64,000 nt of DNA from Acanthosepion pharaonis (Eukaryota; Mollusca; Cephalopoda; Sepiida; Sepiidae), in assembly GCA_903632075.3 (NCBI GenBank), contig CAHIKZ030003516.1, positions 1 to 64,000 on the forward strand. The letters run 5' to 3'. The notes beneath the pieces are model-generated. The model was not told the origin of the DNA. It searched no databases and saw only the letters and a program-made list of their open reading frames with translations. Shown piece by piece: positions 42,640 through 54,250 of the stretch (within the stretch, counting starts at the first letter, position 1; the number at the start of each line of letters is the position of its first letter). A program made the translations under genes and the position numbers.

Positions 42640-43180
42640 ATTTCATTGCCTACACTTAATTTGCTGAAAGCAATTTTTGGTAAAGTTTAACCTATGCACC
42701 CACAAAAATTGGTGCATCAAAAGGACAGCTTTTCTCTGTCTATATTTCTGAGATGAAGAGTTGTAACTATTTAAACTATTTACATCGTTCGTAATGTTCT
42801 CCTCATCTTTATTGCCATATTCACAATGTTTCGGCCATTGTACACTCTGGCCTTCTTCAGGTGATATATGTTGGACACCAAGGACATATAGGCCAGTGGA
42901 TAAAAGCATTGGTTGAAGTTAGCCAAAAAGTGACTTGACTCAAAGAGTTGTGAGTTCAATAACTGCCCACAGTAGAGGTGAAAAAAAAAAACTTTGAGAG
43001 TTGAGTTACTAAAGAGAATTAACTGAAACTGAGATATCTAGAAAAGGCATGGCATGTGGAACTAGAAAAAGCTACTCCTCTGGACTAAAAGGGTTCAGTT
43101 AGAAAATTCCAATGTATATCATCTGAAGAAGACTAGAGTGTACAACAGTCAATGCATCATGAATATGACAATGGTGAGGA
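42640..43180. mobile_element. Second palindromic Penelope/hammerhead-like element
   Basis: The left module on the minus strand has CTGAAGA (42860-42854), a stem GGCC...GGCC around AGAGTGTACAAT, and GAAAC (42832-42828). The right module on the plus strand has CTGAAGA (43123-43129), stem GACT...AGTC around the same AGAGTGTACAAC loop, but GAAAC has decayed. They point outward, as in the 40-kb element. A tRNA-like unit with GAGTTGTGAGTTCAATAACTG lies between them. The left arm shares its outer sequence with 5105-5740. The frame 42643-42909 is part of the repeat, not a gene. Confidence 0.6.
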
Positions 43181-43394
43181 TGACAGTCTGAATGATGTAA
43201 AAAGTATAACTGATTTTCTTTTTGCTAACTTAATACTGAGTTAGGAAGGAAGGGAAATTTTTTGACAAATAGACATGACATCCCTACCTTGGAATCCTAA
43301 ACATTTTATCTTCCCTCAAACATAGATCAATGGTATCAGCAGAACATTTGAAACAATCTGAACCATTAAGCAAACCACCATTTTAGTAGATAAA
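43181..43394. other. Unassigned spacer
   Basis: Nothing recognised. Confidence 0.3.
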
Positions 43395-44160
43395 TTGGTC
43401 TAAATCTTGCCAATCTTAATTGTTTTTTTTTTCTTGACACTGCTATTACTCTATACACCCTCAGCAATTTTGACCATTTTAAAATGTTATTTTTAGAATT
43501 CAAATAAACCCAAACATATGAAACTGGATTTCTGCATTCTCTTTTTTTCTTGAGAACAAAAAGTATTAAACACTATCCTTGTAAATAACCAGACTTTACG
43601 TAATAAGTAAATCATGTTTAACATTTTTGTTGTCACTTCAAGAAAAAAAAAATCCAGAGGCTTGCAACCTACTGTAGTATTATGTGGCAGGAGCAAATGG
43701 AAAAAAAAAAAAAAAAAAAAAAATTCACCCCACCCGCCCCCCACAATTTATAATTACTCATAGTTATGTATTTATTTAAATTTTCTTGTTTGCTTTTTCT
43801 AGAGGCATTTTTATAAATTTATAAAAAAAAAAAATGTTTTCATAGTTAATAATGTAAATAATGAAGAAATTTAGTAGATGGTTTATATATTTTTATAAAA
43901 TTGTAAATAAATAATCTAATCAAATCAACAGTGTTTAATACTTTTATTTTCAATTCTCAGAAAAAAAAAGAAAAAAAAGGGAATGTATGAATCCTGTCTC
44001 ATATTTGGGTTTTATTAAAATTGTAAAAATAGCTTTTTGAAACAATAAAAATTGTCAAAGGAGTATAGAGTAATAGCAGTGTCAAGGGAAAAACTGTCCC
44101 TTTTGAAACACTATTTTTTTTGTGGGTACATATGTTAAACTTTGCCCAATTTTCAATTTT
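43395..44160. mobile_element. Non-autonomous DNA element with long inverted ends (copy 2)
   Basis: TTGACACTGCTATTACTCTA at 43434 is the inverted match of TAGAGTAATAGCAGTGTCAA near 44068-44087, and AAGTATTAAACACT at 43560 matches GTGTTTAATACTTT near 43931. The arms are about 150-200 bp. The arms also align with those of copy 1 at 15033-15733 (for example AAACCCAAACATATGAA against AAACCTAAACATATGAA). No coding sequence; the centre includes a long poly-A (43700-43722). Confidence 0.75.
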
Positions 44161-45004
44161 AAAATGATAATGTCTAAAAATATTTAAACTTCATGTTTTG
44201 AAATATTAATACAGATTTTAAATCAGCAATTGTAATGATAAAACAAGAGGTGATTTAAAATTATAACCGCCCCCACCACAAAAAAAAAAAAAAAAAAAAA
44301 AACTTAAGTTCTTATAAACAAGAAAATTAGCAAACGAAAGGATTACTCAGCAAATAAAAAATAATGACCAGATAGCGTCTGCAATTTTGAGAAGAATCCT
44401 AATTCTAAAAGCTGTTCAAACTATTAAAACCATTCTTTTGCCTATTTTGACTAATCCATTCACTAGCCTTCTCCAGGTACACAAGCCACAGAAATGAGTC
44501 CAATTAGCATATTTGTTACCAATTTTTTTTTTTTCTGTTGTAACCATTTCCCAGATTATGCTATCAATCTAAAAAAAGGCGGACTAAAAATGGACTGAAG
44601 TCTTGGAAATGAGGGACCCACAACTAGACAGAAGTACAACATTATTGCACTAAGAACGGCAGAGTCAAAAGCACACTAATATCCTGACACCATAAAATAA
44701 GGCCTTGAATCGTGTGCCTCACTCAATGGGCATATGGTCTTTCCTACAATAACAAATGACAGCATGTCACATTTTGTCTTTATAGGCTGGCAAGTAAATA
44801 TTGATTTGTAAGAGATGGTGGTGGTTGTGGGATGGGGTATCAAGATAAAAAGAAAACTGTTTTCTTAAACAGATTATATATGCCTGAAGAAAAAGTTGTA
44901 GTATAAATGACTGAACCAATGTGATTACAGCAAAAACGAGTTCAGTAGTCTGAACAACACTTGAAAGAGGTTTCTATAAAGTAACAGTATGAGAACTCAC
45001 ACAC
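44161..45004. other. Unassigned sequence
   Basis: Poly-A near 44279-44302. No gene or named repeat was recognised. Confidence 0.35.
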
Positions 45005-45008
45005 ACAC

Positions 45009-45073
<65 letters not shown>
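45000..45073. repeat. (CA)n(TA)n microsatellite
   Basis: Simple repeat. Confidence 0.95.
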
Positions 45074-45079
<6 letters not shown>

Positions 45080-45685
45080 CTGTGTATTTAGGCAGCAAAT
45101 GTTCTGTAAGGAAATACTATACAAAAAATGACAGACATTTTCTGTCAACTATGAAAATTAATCAGTATAAAATGTCATTTTTAATAGTATTTGGCTGAAA
45201 TATATAAAATAGCACACAGTGTTGGTGGTAATAAAACTGCTCAATGTATAATAAAAGAGGTAAAATTTATATGAATAATAAATGTACATTTTGTTTCTCA
45301 CCATTTGATACAAACAAGTTTCATACACAAGGCAGTTGTCAGACACGGATTGAAATCTGACCATTGTAACTTTTAATACAAATATTTACAATCTACTGTT
45401 AAGATAGGAGAGCAGTCTATTTACAAGGCTGAGCAACTGTACACTTGCATGTCTTCTAGTCAACCATCTGGTGTGCCTACTTACATTTATATCTTAGTCA
45501 GCCTATGAACTTTTCGACCAACCCTCATATTTATAAAAAGGGATTAAATAAACAAAATTAATAGATTAAAAAAATAAAATGAGCACACAAATACATACAT
45601 ACACACACATATTTCTAAAACGCGTCACATACAACACAAACATGAAAATTGAATGAAATTATCAGATCCTTATATAAATATTTAT
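45074..45685. other. Unassigned AT-rich sequence
   Basis: No gene or named repeat was recognised. Confidence 0.35.
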
Positions 45686-45705
45686 CTCTATCTATAAAAG
45701 GCAGG

Positions 45706-45737
<32 letters not shown>

Positions 45738-46437
45738 CGAATGCACGACGGATTTGTACCAAAATTTACATGCACAAAGTTAGCGGGAAGGCCAAGACTG
45801 ACTTTGTATTTCCCAACTCCCATCGATAGTCGAAATAATCGATTTTTTCATGCTTCTACGGCAGTTTTCATGTAGTTTGCGGCCATTTTCTACTGGCCAG
45901 AGTGAGAGCCCATAGCTGGCTGCCATGAATAGGCAGGAAGATTCCATTGGCCAGCATGAGAGCCAACAGCTGACTGACACGAATGTTAACTAGCATGCAA
46001 AAAAAAAAAAAAAAAAGCTGCATTCGTCACAAGTGGGAAAAATTTAAATCTGCATGGCACTTTACTCCAATTGGCTCATTCGCTTGCTTAAACTCAACGT
46101 TGATTCTGATTCTGCAGAACTGGGTTGGGTGTGAAAAAGTATTTGTTGTTAACATTCTTTTTTCATTCGTTTTTTCCAGTTATGAGTCCTTTTTTAAAGT
46201 TGATTGTTTTGTGTTCATTTTGTTTAGTTCTTTTTTCGTAACAGATTTAATGTTTAGTATAGAGCTTAGAAAAAATTCGCAGTGTGAGATAGGCAAGAAG
46301 TAAGGCATGTAGCAACATCAGCACGGCAAAGGGCACTCCTTTAAAGGCATGGAAGGGCAAAAATATTTTAAGTCAAGTGATAGCGATTGCTGTATGAGTC
46401 GTACGATTTTTTAATCAAGCATGGGCAACGCTGCTAG
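45686..46437 (+). mobile_element. Helitron-like non-autonomous element
   Basis: The start TCTATCTATAAAAGGCAGGA with a TG array and ACGAATGCACGACGGATTTG, and the end CATGGGCAACGCTGCTAG before T, match the ends of animal Helitrons (5' TC, 3' CTAG, insertion between A and T). The internal sequence is unusually rich in CpG and has no helicase or Rep frame; the 106-codon frame at 45983-46303 looks accidental. The usual 3' hairpin is only weakly visible. It would depend on an autonomous Helitron. Confidence 0.5.
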
Positions 46438-46476
46438 TGAATAATATATATTTTTTTTTTATTATATTCTATATAT

Positions 46477-46673
46477 ATAGATATAAATGTAGGGATGTGT
46501 GTGTATTTCTATTTTTGTATGCAGATAGATATATGTACATACCTACACACTTAAACATATCCAATATAATACAATTTATACACATAGGTATATACAAATA
46601 CATTACAATTTATATCTACCTGCATACAAAAATATAAATACACAAACACACATGCATCCCTACATTTATATCT
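46477..46673. repeat. Large palindrome, about 58-bp arms
   Basis: The left arm GATATAAATGTAGGGATGTG with TTTTTGTATGCAGATAGATAT at 46479-46534 is matched in reverse by ATATCTACCTGCATACAAAAA and CATCCCTACATTTATATC up to 46673. The loop is about 75 bp. It starts 40 bp beyond the Helitron-like 3' end. Confidence 0.8.
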
Positions 46674-46714
46674 TTATATAAAATAAGAAAAAAAATTGTT
46701 TTATATATATATAT

Positions 46715-47130
46715 ATAATGAAATGGACAAAGTCCGACAATTATTTTAAGACATTTTTATGTTTATACATTCTTTTTATAGGTACAAATATTTAAGTAAA
46801 TGCTCTGTTTATAATGAACAGTATTAATAACATTTACCAGCCTGAATGTCCGAGAAATTTTTATAGAAAATATTTGTCCTCCGACAAGAATCGAACCTGT
46901 ATCCTATACGAAACTGTCATATAGCCTGACGTACCTTAACCAATTGGGCCACAGAGAATCGTTTGGTTAGCAAGGTCAATTTTACTGCTTTTAAACTACA
47001 ATCTTCCATGATTCTTTCATTCATACCTGCTCAATGCATATCCAAATGTAAACAAATGACGTCACACATTATGAAATGGACAAAGTCCGACAATCAGTTA
47101 AGGCACGTCAGGCTATATATATGTTTTAGT
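46715..47130 (-). repeat. tRNA-derived SINE (copy 2), with terminal direct repeats
   Basis: On the minus strand the tRNA-like unit is well kept: GTGGCCCAATTGGTTAAGGT (A box) and GATACAGGTTCGATTCTTGT (B box), at about 46955-46875. GAAATGGACAAAGTCCGACA occurs at both ends (46721 and 47070), 349 bp apart in the same direction. A short piece after the right copy, AGTTAAGGCACGTCAGGCTA (47096-47115), repeats the tRNA-like part, as if a second unit began there. Confidence 0.75.
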
Positions 47131-47512
47131 AAGGATTTTGAGAACATTTTTAGTACCTGTTAGTTTCCTGATGTTAAGAATAAAAATAAGATTTCAATAT
47201 GGCCTAGCTATGTCTAATAATCAATTTGTTTGAGTCATTTTGTTCAGACATGAAATTAGGTTTAAATATTATTTATTATGAAGTGAGGAATTGTTATTGA
47301 AAAACATGAATAAAAAAGGTAAAAACAAGCAAAGTAACAAGTTTTAAGAATGTTTCAAAAGAGATATTCCAAGAAAATTCAAAGGGCAGTAACCAGGAAA
47401 AGTGGATTGACCAGCAAGAAAATATTTGATGCAGCTGCTGTTGCAAATGTAAACAGAAATGAGATTAGAGAATATTCATAACACTAGTTATCATCATATC
47501 TTTAACAAAATC
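47131..47512. other. Unassigned sequence
   Basis: No gene or repeat was recognised. Confidence 0.3.
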
Positions 47513-47757
47513 ATCACCTTCAATCCATATCCTCCTGCTGAAAGCAGTTTAAAATAACGCCCTTTTTAAAAAAAAAAAAAATGTTGTTCATTTTGCTTCA
47601 AGTTTCTATTTTCTTGATTTCCAATGAAAACTTGGAAAGTTTCCAACATATTTTAGGGAAATTTTCACTTTCAAAAATTACAGTTTATAATCATAGTTTA
47701 GATATATGGAAAAAAGATGCCATCAATTTAAAATGATACCAGAAGGTTATGAGTTAA
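47513..47757. mobile_element. Small inverted-repeat element (copy of the 27-kb family)
   Basis: The left end CCATATCCTCCTGCTGAAAG is matched in reverse by TACCAGAAGGTTATGAGTTAA. The interior shares AATGAAAACTTGGAAA-type and TATATGGAAAAAAG-type blocks with 27766-27930. Confidence 0.55.
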
Positions 47758-47779
47758 ATAAGTTTCATAAAGAGAATTT

Positions 47780-48645
47780 TTTTTTTATACAGTAAAAGTT
47801 CACTCTGTACAAGGCCCACTTGAGTTAGAGGGTTACATTAAGGCTTAGTTTATAAGGATAGGAGGAGGGGAAGATATAATTGTTAACTCTGGACTTGAAC
47901 AGGTTAAGATTGTAGTGATTGCGGGGAAATATCCTCTTAGGAGTCTGTTTCACAGAGCAGTGGTTCATGGGAAGAAATGGTTTGAGTGAAACTTAATTCC
48001 CATAGATGGAATACAGCAGGAATGTGGGTGGTTTGCTACAATATAAGCAGCATGGCAGGTCCTAGCCGTAAAGCTTAGACCTGGCAGAACCAAGAATGCA
48101 TTTTTGTCCAAGAACTTTCCATGAAAGCAACAATAGAGCAGCAAGAGGCTTGCCACATTATGCTTGTGAGAGAGAGAGGTTGGATAATTTATACCCACAA
48201 GGATTTGGAGACATTTTTGAACTATCAAGACTGGTACATGAGAACTGGGCAGCTCCCACCCAAATATGACAACAGCCTGATCTGGTTCTTATAAAAGTAG
48301 ATGATAGCATGAGGAGTCAGGTACTTACTAGAGCAGTACAAGGAGCCGACTATTTTACCTGCATCATTAGCAAATAGATTGTATGTACAAATTCCACTTG
48401 ATGTCAGGTATGAGCATGAGGCCCAATATTCCTTTCTGGGCATGGTGCCTCCTTGTGGGGACATACATTCATCATGACTGGCGGTAGTTCGGGGTCTGAT
48501 CGGCGTTGATGGAATGTAACTAGTTTGGTTTTCAAGGCATTGAATGTAACCAGCTAATTTTTTTCTGCACTGGGAAGGTAGTGCTAGATCGAATGAGCAG
48601 TCAGCTGCCAATCTCTGATTGTCAAGAGTTTTATTTCTCAACAGA
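47780..48645 (-). pseudogene. CR1/Jockey-like LINE, C-terminal region
   Basis: Minus-strand frames at 48228-47965 read NYPTSLSHKHNVASLLLLYC and TARTCHAAYIVANHPHSCCI, then MGIKFHSNHFFP, the tail of this LINE subfamily. Upstream, 48641-48225 covers the decayed thumb region in shifted frames. Downstream, 47960-47790 is the last coding part and 3' end, with TAGAGGGTTAC as a shared landmark. Dead copy. Confidence 0.8.
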
Positions 48646-48849
48646 AATTTTTAGTGATGAATGTATAGCTCTATCGGATGGATCTAATGGTTGGGATAGA
48701 GGTTGGATACTTAATGGAAATTGTCAGAAACATACCTTAGCAGACAATAGCAGGTGGGTAGGTAATGTTTGAGGCTACCATTGCAGGCAGTACAATCATA
48801 GGAACTATCAAAGTTGATGATGGTATCCAGATAAGCATAGAGAATTACT
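48646..48849. other. Unassigned spacer, probably more LINE
   Basis: The minus-strand content resembles decayed reverse transcriptase near 48780-48840 but no clear motif can be quoted. Confidence 0.25.
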
Positions 48850-49335
48850 CTACTGTATATAATTGCAGATAGGTCGCCCCCCGGGATAGGTCACACCCCT
48901 ACTTTATGGCTTAATAATTGATGATTTACTGTTGACTCAAGATAGGTTGCACTATAATCTGGGGGAGTTACACAGCCCTTTTTAAATGCAAGAATTATCA
49001 GACATCTACCTTTATTTCAAAACTTACAATTATTAATACTACACTTTTGCAGTTAAAATACATTTTGTCAATCATCATGTTAACAAAAGGAAGTAACTGT
49101 TGTACCAGTATTTTTATATTTACCGCATATTATTTTTATATCAAGTCGACTCAACAAAAAAAAAAAAAAAAAAAATTATTTCTATACGGAGAAAAACCAC
49201 AGCTTTAGTGTTTATGGGTATCATTTCCGATTTCTCAGAAATCATGATGGCAAGGTAGTTTTGTTTTGCATTTATGTTGAGCGATTTGTGAAATTTTGGT
49301 CAAAACAGTGCAACCTATCCACAAGTATATATGGT
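48850..49335. mobile_element. MITE with about 27-bp inverted ends
   Basis: The left end TACTGTATATAATTGCAGAT with AGGTCGC is matched in reverse by GCAACCTATCCACAAGTATA ending TATGGTA. The interior has repeated AGGTCGCACC-like phrases and a poly-A. A second, left-truncated copy at 49690-49868 shares 49192-49335 closely. Confidence 0.65.
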
Positions 49336-49384
49336 ATGTTATTTTTTAATTTGACAGATTTTAATTATTAGTATTTTTTTAAAA

Positions 49385-49560
49385 CTAATATTCACTCAAT
49401 ACAAGGCCCAATAACCATTCAAGGTAGAGGGTTACTGTGTGAAGTTATATTATCATAGGAAAGGACAAGAGTTAAGAATACAGAAGAGAGGCAGACTTTA
49501 AAAGAAACCATAAAGCCACTGCATGTTTAGGGTTTCTAGATCAGTCTAGTGCGAGGGCCC
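49385..49560 (-). pseudogene. CR1/Jockey-like LINE 3' end fragment
   Basis: TCACTCAATACAAGGCCCAA and CAAGGTAGAGGGTTACTGTG are the 3' landmarks seen at 31349, 47790 and 50680. Only this end is kept. Confidence 0.6.
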
Positions 49561-49689
49561 CAACCGAACGGTGACTGATGGATCCATGAATATTTTATAA
49601 TTTTATTTATTTATTGTGATGGATATATGAATCTAGCAGCATGAGGTTAAGTTTAAAGCAGTGACTCTGTATATATGATAGATAAATTG

Positions 49690-49868
49690 TTTCTATATGG
49701 AGAAAAACCAAAGCTTTAGAGTTTATGGGTATCATTTCCAATTTCTCAGAAATCATGATGACAAGGTAGTGGTGTTTTATATTTATGTTGAGTGGATCGG
49801 TCGCACCTCTAATATTTTGTGAAATTTTTGATAAAAACTGCAGCCTATCCATGAGTATATATGGTAAG
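49690..49868. mobile_element. MITE, left-truncated second copy
   Basis: TTATGGGTATCATTTCCAAT and TTCTCAGAAATCATGATGAC match 49216-49255, and the end GCAGCCTATCCATGAGTATA keeps the right terminal repeat. An extra phrase GATCGGTCGCACCTC here is absent from the first copy. Confidence 0.65.
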
Positions 49869-50649
49869 TTCTTGGACAAGACAAGTGGTAAAGATGACAG
49901 CCAATAAGCTTTAAGCTAAAGAGTATATTCATGCAAAACAGATATTGATGAAATGAAACTGTTGCAGCAATTAATGAGAACACAGCCTCTTAAGCAATCC
50001 ATTTTTTTGGCTTTTGTAATGAAGTCTGGGTGCCAAATAGTGTAGACTAATGAATAGCATGAGATTTGACTTTCATATTTAACTTTACATTTTACTTCAC
50101 TCCAGTACTTTGTCAATTACTGCTAGCCAGTTTGTGTTACAAAGTGAATCTGGACCTTACATACCTGAATCTGGATCTGATGTCTGACACACTGCTTAAT
50201 TCCTCTCTAGGGTGGTAGCTTATGTCTATCTCCGTCATACAGCTCATTACCATGCTGTATCTGTAATGGCCACTTGCATCAGATTATAATACATGTGAAT
50301 TTTTAATACTGTGAGCACAAGACTAACTGAAAGGGGTACTGTTCTTATCTTTTCTATTGAAGATAAGTTCGTGTTCAATGGTACCCTCATCTTAATCTCT
50401 GCTTTCAATCCACTTAGCAACAAAAGAGATGTGATAAAATTTAACAAAAGTTGACAGTTGGGTGGAGGACCTCTGCCATACCCACAAAAAAATGACTCTT
50501 TAATTTGGAGCTGAAAGGAAATGAATACAGATATACTTAATTTATGGTTTAGTCATTTGATAAGAATTTATTAGATTTCAGATTGATAAGAGAATAGCAT
50601 GAGATTATTATTATTATTTTCTTTTTACAAATGTCCACTCCTTTTTCTT
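49869..50649. other. Unassigned sequence
   Basis: No gene or named repeat was recognised, though its position between LINE fragments suggests old LINE sequence. Confidence 0.3.
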
Positions 50650-51400
50650 TTATTTTTACAATGATGTTCACCCTGTAAAAGGGCTCAAGAGCCACTCGAG
50701 GTAGAGGGTTACAGATTAAGAGGCACATTTTATGTGAATATGTGGGGAAGATAACGGTTAACCCTATACTTGAACAGATTAAGATTGTAATGACCGGGGA
50801 AGCATCCTCTTGGGAGTTGGTTCCATGAAGCAGTGGTCCATGGGAAGAAGCTAAACAAGTGGAACTTACATCTCTCCAAGGGAATACAAAGGGAATGGGG
50901 GTGGTTCCCTACAGTGTGTGTGGTATGGCAGGTCTTAGCCATGAAGATTAGAACTGGTGGAATCAAAGAATGTAGTTCATCTGCCCGTGTTTGGCAGCTG
51001 TAATCCATTTTTGGCCTGTAAAGCTAGAGGATAGCAGAAGGAGTCAGGTACTTACTGGAGTGGTACAGGGAACTGATCATTTTTCCAGCATCTTCAGCTC
51101 AGGATCTGGGTTGAGTTTAAGTCCCAATAAGTGCTTAAGGTGTCATGCCTCCCCAAGAGAAGACCCGTTCATCATGATGGGTGAAAATTCATGGCTCACT
51201 TGGTGATGATGGAACATCACTAGTCTAGTTTTTGAGGCATTGAATGTGACCAGCCAGTCCCCCCCACACCACACACACACATACACACTAAGCTCAGTCA
51301 GAGATGAGATCAGTACCAGGTGCTGGTCATCTAGACTTTTGGCGGTGCACCCATATACTGTTGTATCATCAGCATATATATTCACAGTATACTCTTAAGC
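50650..51400 (-). pseudogene. CR1/Jockey-like LINE, YADD box to 3' end
   Basis: On the minus strand the frame at 51385 begins IYADDTTVYGCTAKSLDDQH, so the catalytic YADD box is intact, followed by WLVTFNASKTRLVMFHHHQV. An internal deletion then joins to the tail at 51008-50730: DELHSLIPPVL, then TCHTTHTVGNHPHSLCIPLE and WNQLPRGCFPGHYNLNLFK. The 3' end carries GCTCAAGAGCCACTCGAGG (uninterrupted form of the site hit by the SINE at 31.4 kb). A (CA)n at 51265-51288 has expanded in the coding part. Inactive because of deletion and frameshifts. Confidence 0.85.
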
Positions 51401-52054
51401 AGATCATTTATAAAAGAAAAAGAATTGAACCAATAAGCAAGCCTTAAGATGGATCTAAATTTATAGCTCATGTTTTATTCTGTTGATCCCGGAAGTCAGA
51501 GGCAGATGGAGGTGGTAGAAGTTAAACCTTCCTGCAAATATCCCATTTTTTTTGTCTTATTATAGAATGCAAACAGCAGCAATCTGACAAATATGGTTCT
51601 TGGGGACCCACTCGTATCTTGATCAAGCTCCACATGTTCATCTTGTGCTTCACATGTGATAGAGCTCAAGATCAACATGATCCCATGAACAACAGAAAAT
51701 TAGTTTGAGACTATAAATTTTTTTTTTTTTTTTAATTAAAATCTTATTTCTTCTTATAGAAATTAATTTCTTAAACAAAAATTAATACATACAGCGTATG
51801 TATGAATTTTTAAAACTTTAATATTTTAGCTTTCTTTAATTTATTTCTTAAACATTTTAATAGTGTTTTTATGATACTAACAACTATAAGTGACATTGTT
51901 AAAAAACATTTTGATTTCAGCATGGTTTAAACGCTTTTCTTCAGGACACTTAAAGATATCTTGGTGGGGACAGTTTCAGGACGATGGTTTTAAAAAAAAA
52001 AAAAAAAAAAAAGGTTGTTTGGTGCCCTGCTAAGTGAGAAATTTTTTTATACTA
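51401..52054. other. Unassigned sequence
   Basis: Includes poly-T (51719-51735) and poly-A (51991-52012) tracts. No gene was recognised. Confidence 0.3.
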
Positions 52055-52830
52055 ATACTCACACAAAACAAATCGTAAGAGACACTCAAGGTAGAGCATA
52101 TGAGCAGAAGAAAAGACGAGAAGTGACATTCATATGGTTATACATGGGAGATAACTGTGGATACTAGACTTGAAAAGATGAAGATTGTAGCGTTTAGGAA
52201 AACATTCTGTCAGTGTCTGTTCCACAAAGCAGCAATTCTTGGCAAGAAGCCGCTCGAGTGGAACTTACTAATAGAATACAAAGGGAACGAGGATGATTCA
52301 TCCTTGTGTATGTGACATGACGGGTCTCAGTTACAAAGTCAGGGGTGGGGGAAATAAAGAATGTAGCTTGTCAGAATACATGTCATGGAAATAGCAATAA
52401 AGTAGTAAGAGGCTTGTAAGGTTTGATCTCTGGGGAAGGGATTGTAAGTTGGAAAATAATTCATCACCCACAAGGTTGCATAGATCAAGAAATGCAAGTG
52501 AGGACTGGGCAGCTCCACCCCAGATATGACTCTTGTAAATTAGGAAACGTTAGATACCGACTGGAGTGGTACGATGACTCAACCATTTTTCTGGCATTTT
52601 TAGCAATCAATTGTATATACAAGTTCTACTTGAGGTCTGGGGTGAGCTGAAGTCCCAATAAATGTTCAAGACAAGGAGCTGCCTTGAGAGAAGATCCATT
52701 CACCATGATGAGTAAAAGTTTAGGGTCTGCTTGGTGGTGGTGAAACATTACTAGTTTGGTTTTGGATGTATTGAATTTTACAATCCAGTCCTTACGCCAT
52801 TGAATCACCTGGGCTAGTTATGGTGCAATT
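52055..52830 (-). pseudogene. CR1/Jockey-like LINE, thumb to 3' end
   Basis: Minus-strand frame 52808-52626 reads WIVKFNTSKTKLVMFHHHQ then NGSSLKAAPCLEHLLGLQLT, followed in broken frames by the tail and the 3' landmark CAAGGTAGAG near 52089. It is close to the copy at 50650-51400 and has the same internal deletion type after the LLGL block. Confidence 0.8.
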
Positions 52831-52959
52831 ATCTCAAGCACTTATAGATGAATGATACAACTTGAAGAGCCTGAATTTTAGTCACAGTTGTTATTACCCT
52901 TCCACACTATTTATTTTCAGTAAGACCATTACTGAAGTGGCAATTCATAATCGGACATC
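52831..52959. other. Spacer between inverted LINE fragments
   Basis: Nothing recognised. Confidence 0.3.
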
Positions 52960-53275
52960 TGTTACGAAGGTACCATCTCATTGAGTATGTAGGCAATTAG
53001 CTTCTTGACCTGTTCAAGTCTAGGGTTAACCATTATCTTTCCTACATATACTGTGCCACTTACTCTGTAACCGTCTACCTGCTTTGTGGAACTGACTCCC
53101 AAGAGGATGCTTTCCCGATCACTACAATCTTAACCTATTCAAGTTTAAGGTTAACTGTTATCTTCACCACATATCTATATAAACTTTGTTTCTTAATCTG
53201 TAACCCTCTACCTGCTTTGTGTAACTGACTCCCAAGAGGATGCCTTCCTGATCACTACAATCTAGGTTCAACTCA
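52960..53275 (+). repeat. LINE 3'-coding segment in tandem, plus strand
   Basis: ACTGACTCCCAAGAGGATGC occurs at 53091 and again at 53224, and CTGTAACC...CTACCTGCTTTGTG precedes both. The unit is 125-133 bp and comes from the last coding part of the CR1-like LINE (equivalent to QLPRGCFPDHYNLN). Two and a half units are present, opposite in strand to the neighbouring LINEs. Confidence 0.7.
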
Positions 53276-53445
53276 CTAATATTATCAGGGCAGGACCATG
53301 CTGATTAGATCAGTCAATAATTTGTCCAGTTAATGTTTCTGGCTAAAATTAAAATTTTCCAGCATCATTATTATTTCCTTGGATTTCCTTACATGTCCCA
53401 ACCAAAGACCTAAGGATTCATGACATTTTCCACTGATCATTTTTT

Positions 53446-53486
<41 letters not shown>

Positions 53487-54208
53487 AAACTAAGATTTAA
53501 TAATAATAATTAATATAGGAAAAAACATGCCTCTTATTCTAAACATATGGCAGGATAATGTGTTATTTTCCAACCTTCAACCCCATTTGAAAAAAAAAAA
53601 AGGATTTCGCAGCCTTATGCAAACGTAACTATTAGTTCCATTTTCATCAGTTCCTTACTCCCCAACATTAATGAAAATTTTTCTTCTTTCAAACATTAGT
53701 TTATTGCCTTTAAATCAGATAACCTTGAGGTATTTTCAGTCCTTCACATTAAACCAACAAGGTTAATCATTTTCCAACTGGCTACTACTTGTAGATTCAA
53801 CATGCTTGTAAAATTCACATTAATAATAATGCCACAGTTTTCAGTGAATGAATGAACAAAAACAGAACAGATTTTCATTTAGTTTTTAGTTCTTGACTTC
53901 AATTAAGAAAAAAAAAATTTATAATCACAAATATTTTCTAAGAATGCCAGGTAACCTTATTAATACACAAAATATATAGATAAGTAAAAAATTGAAAACT
54001 TAAGATTAATATTTTATTTGTAAATTTTATTAACCGATTAAGGCCTATCATATAATGTGGCCCATATCAGTTGACCATGTAAGTGTGACCCCTGAATTTT
54101 GGGGCATGAAAAATATTTATCTGTGTATAGTGCAACTAGTCACTGAAATTGTATGATTCTTAACCTCTTAAAAGGTTACGTCTGTATAACATGATCCCTT
54201 ACTTTTGC

Positions 54209-54250
<42 letters not shown>

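Noticed and set aside
46875..46955. A functional tRNA gene
   Set aside because: A and B boxes are good, but the unit sits inside a repeated SINE and the stems are not all paired.
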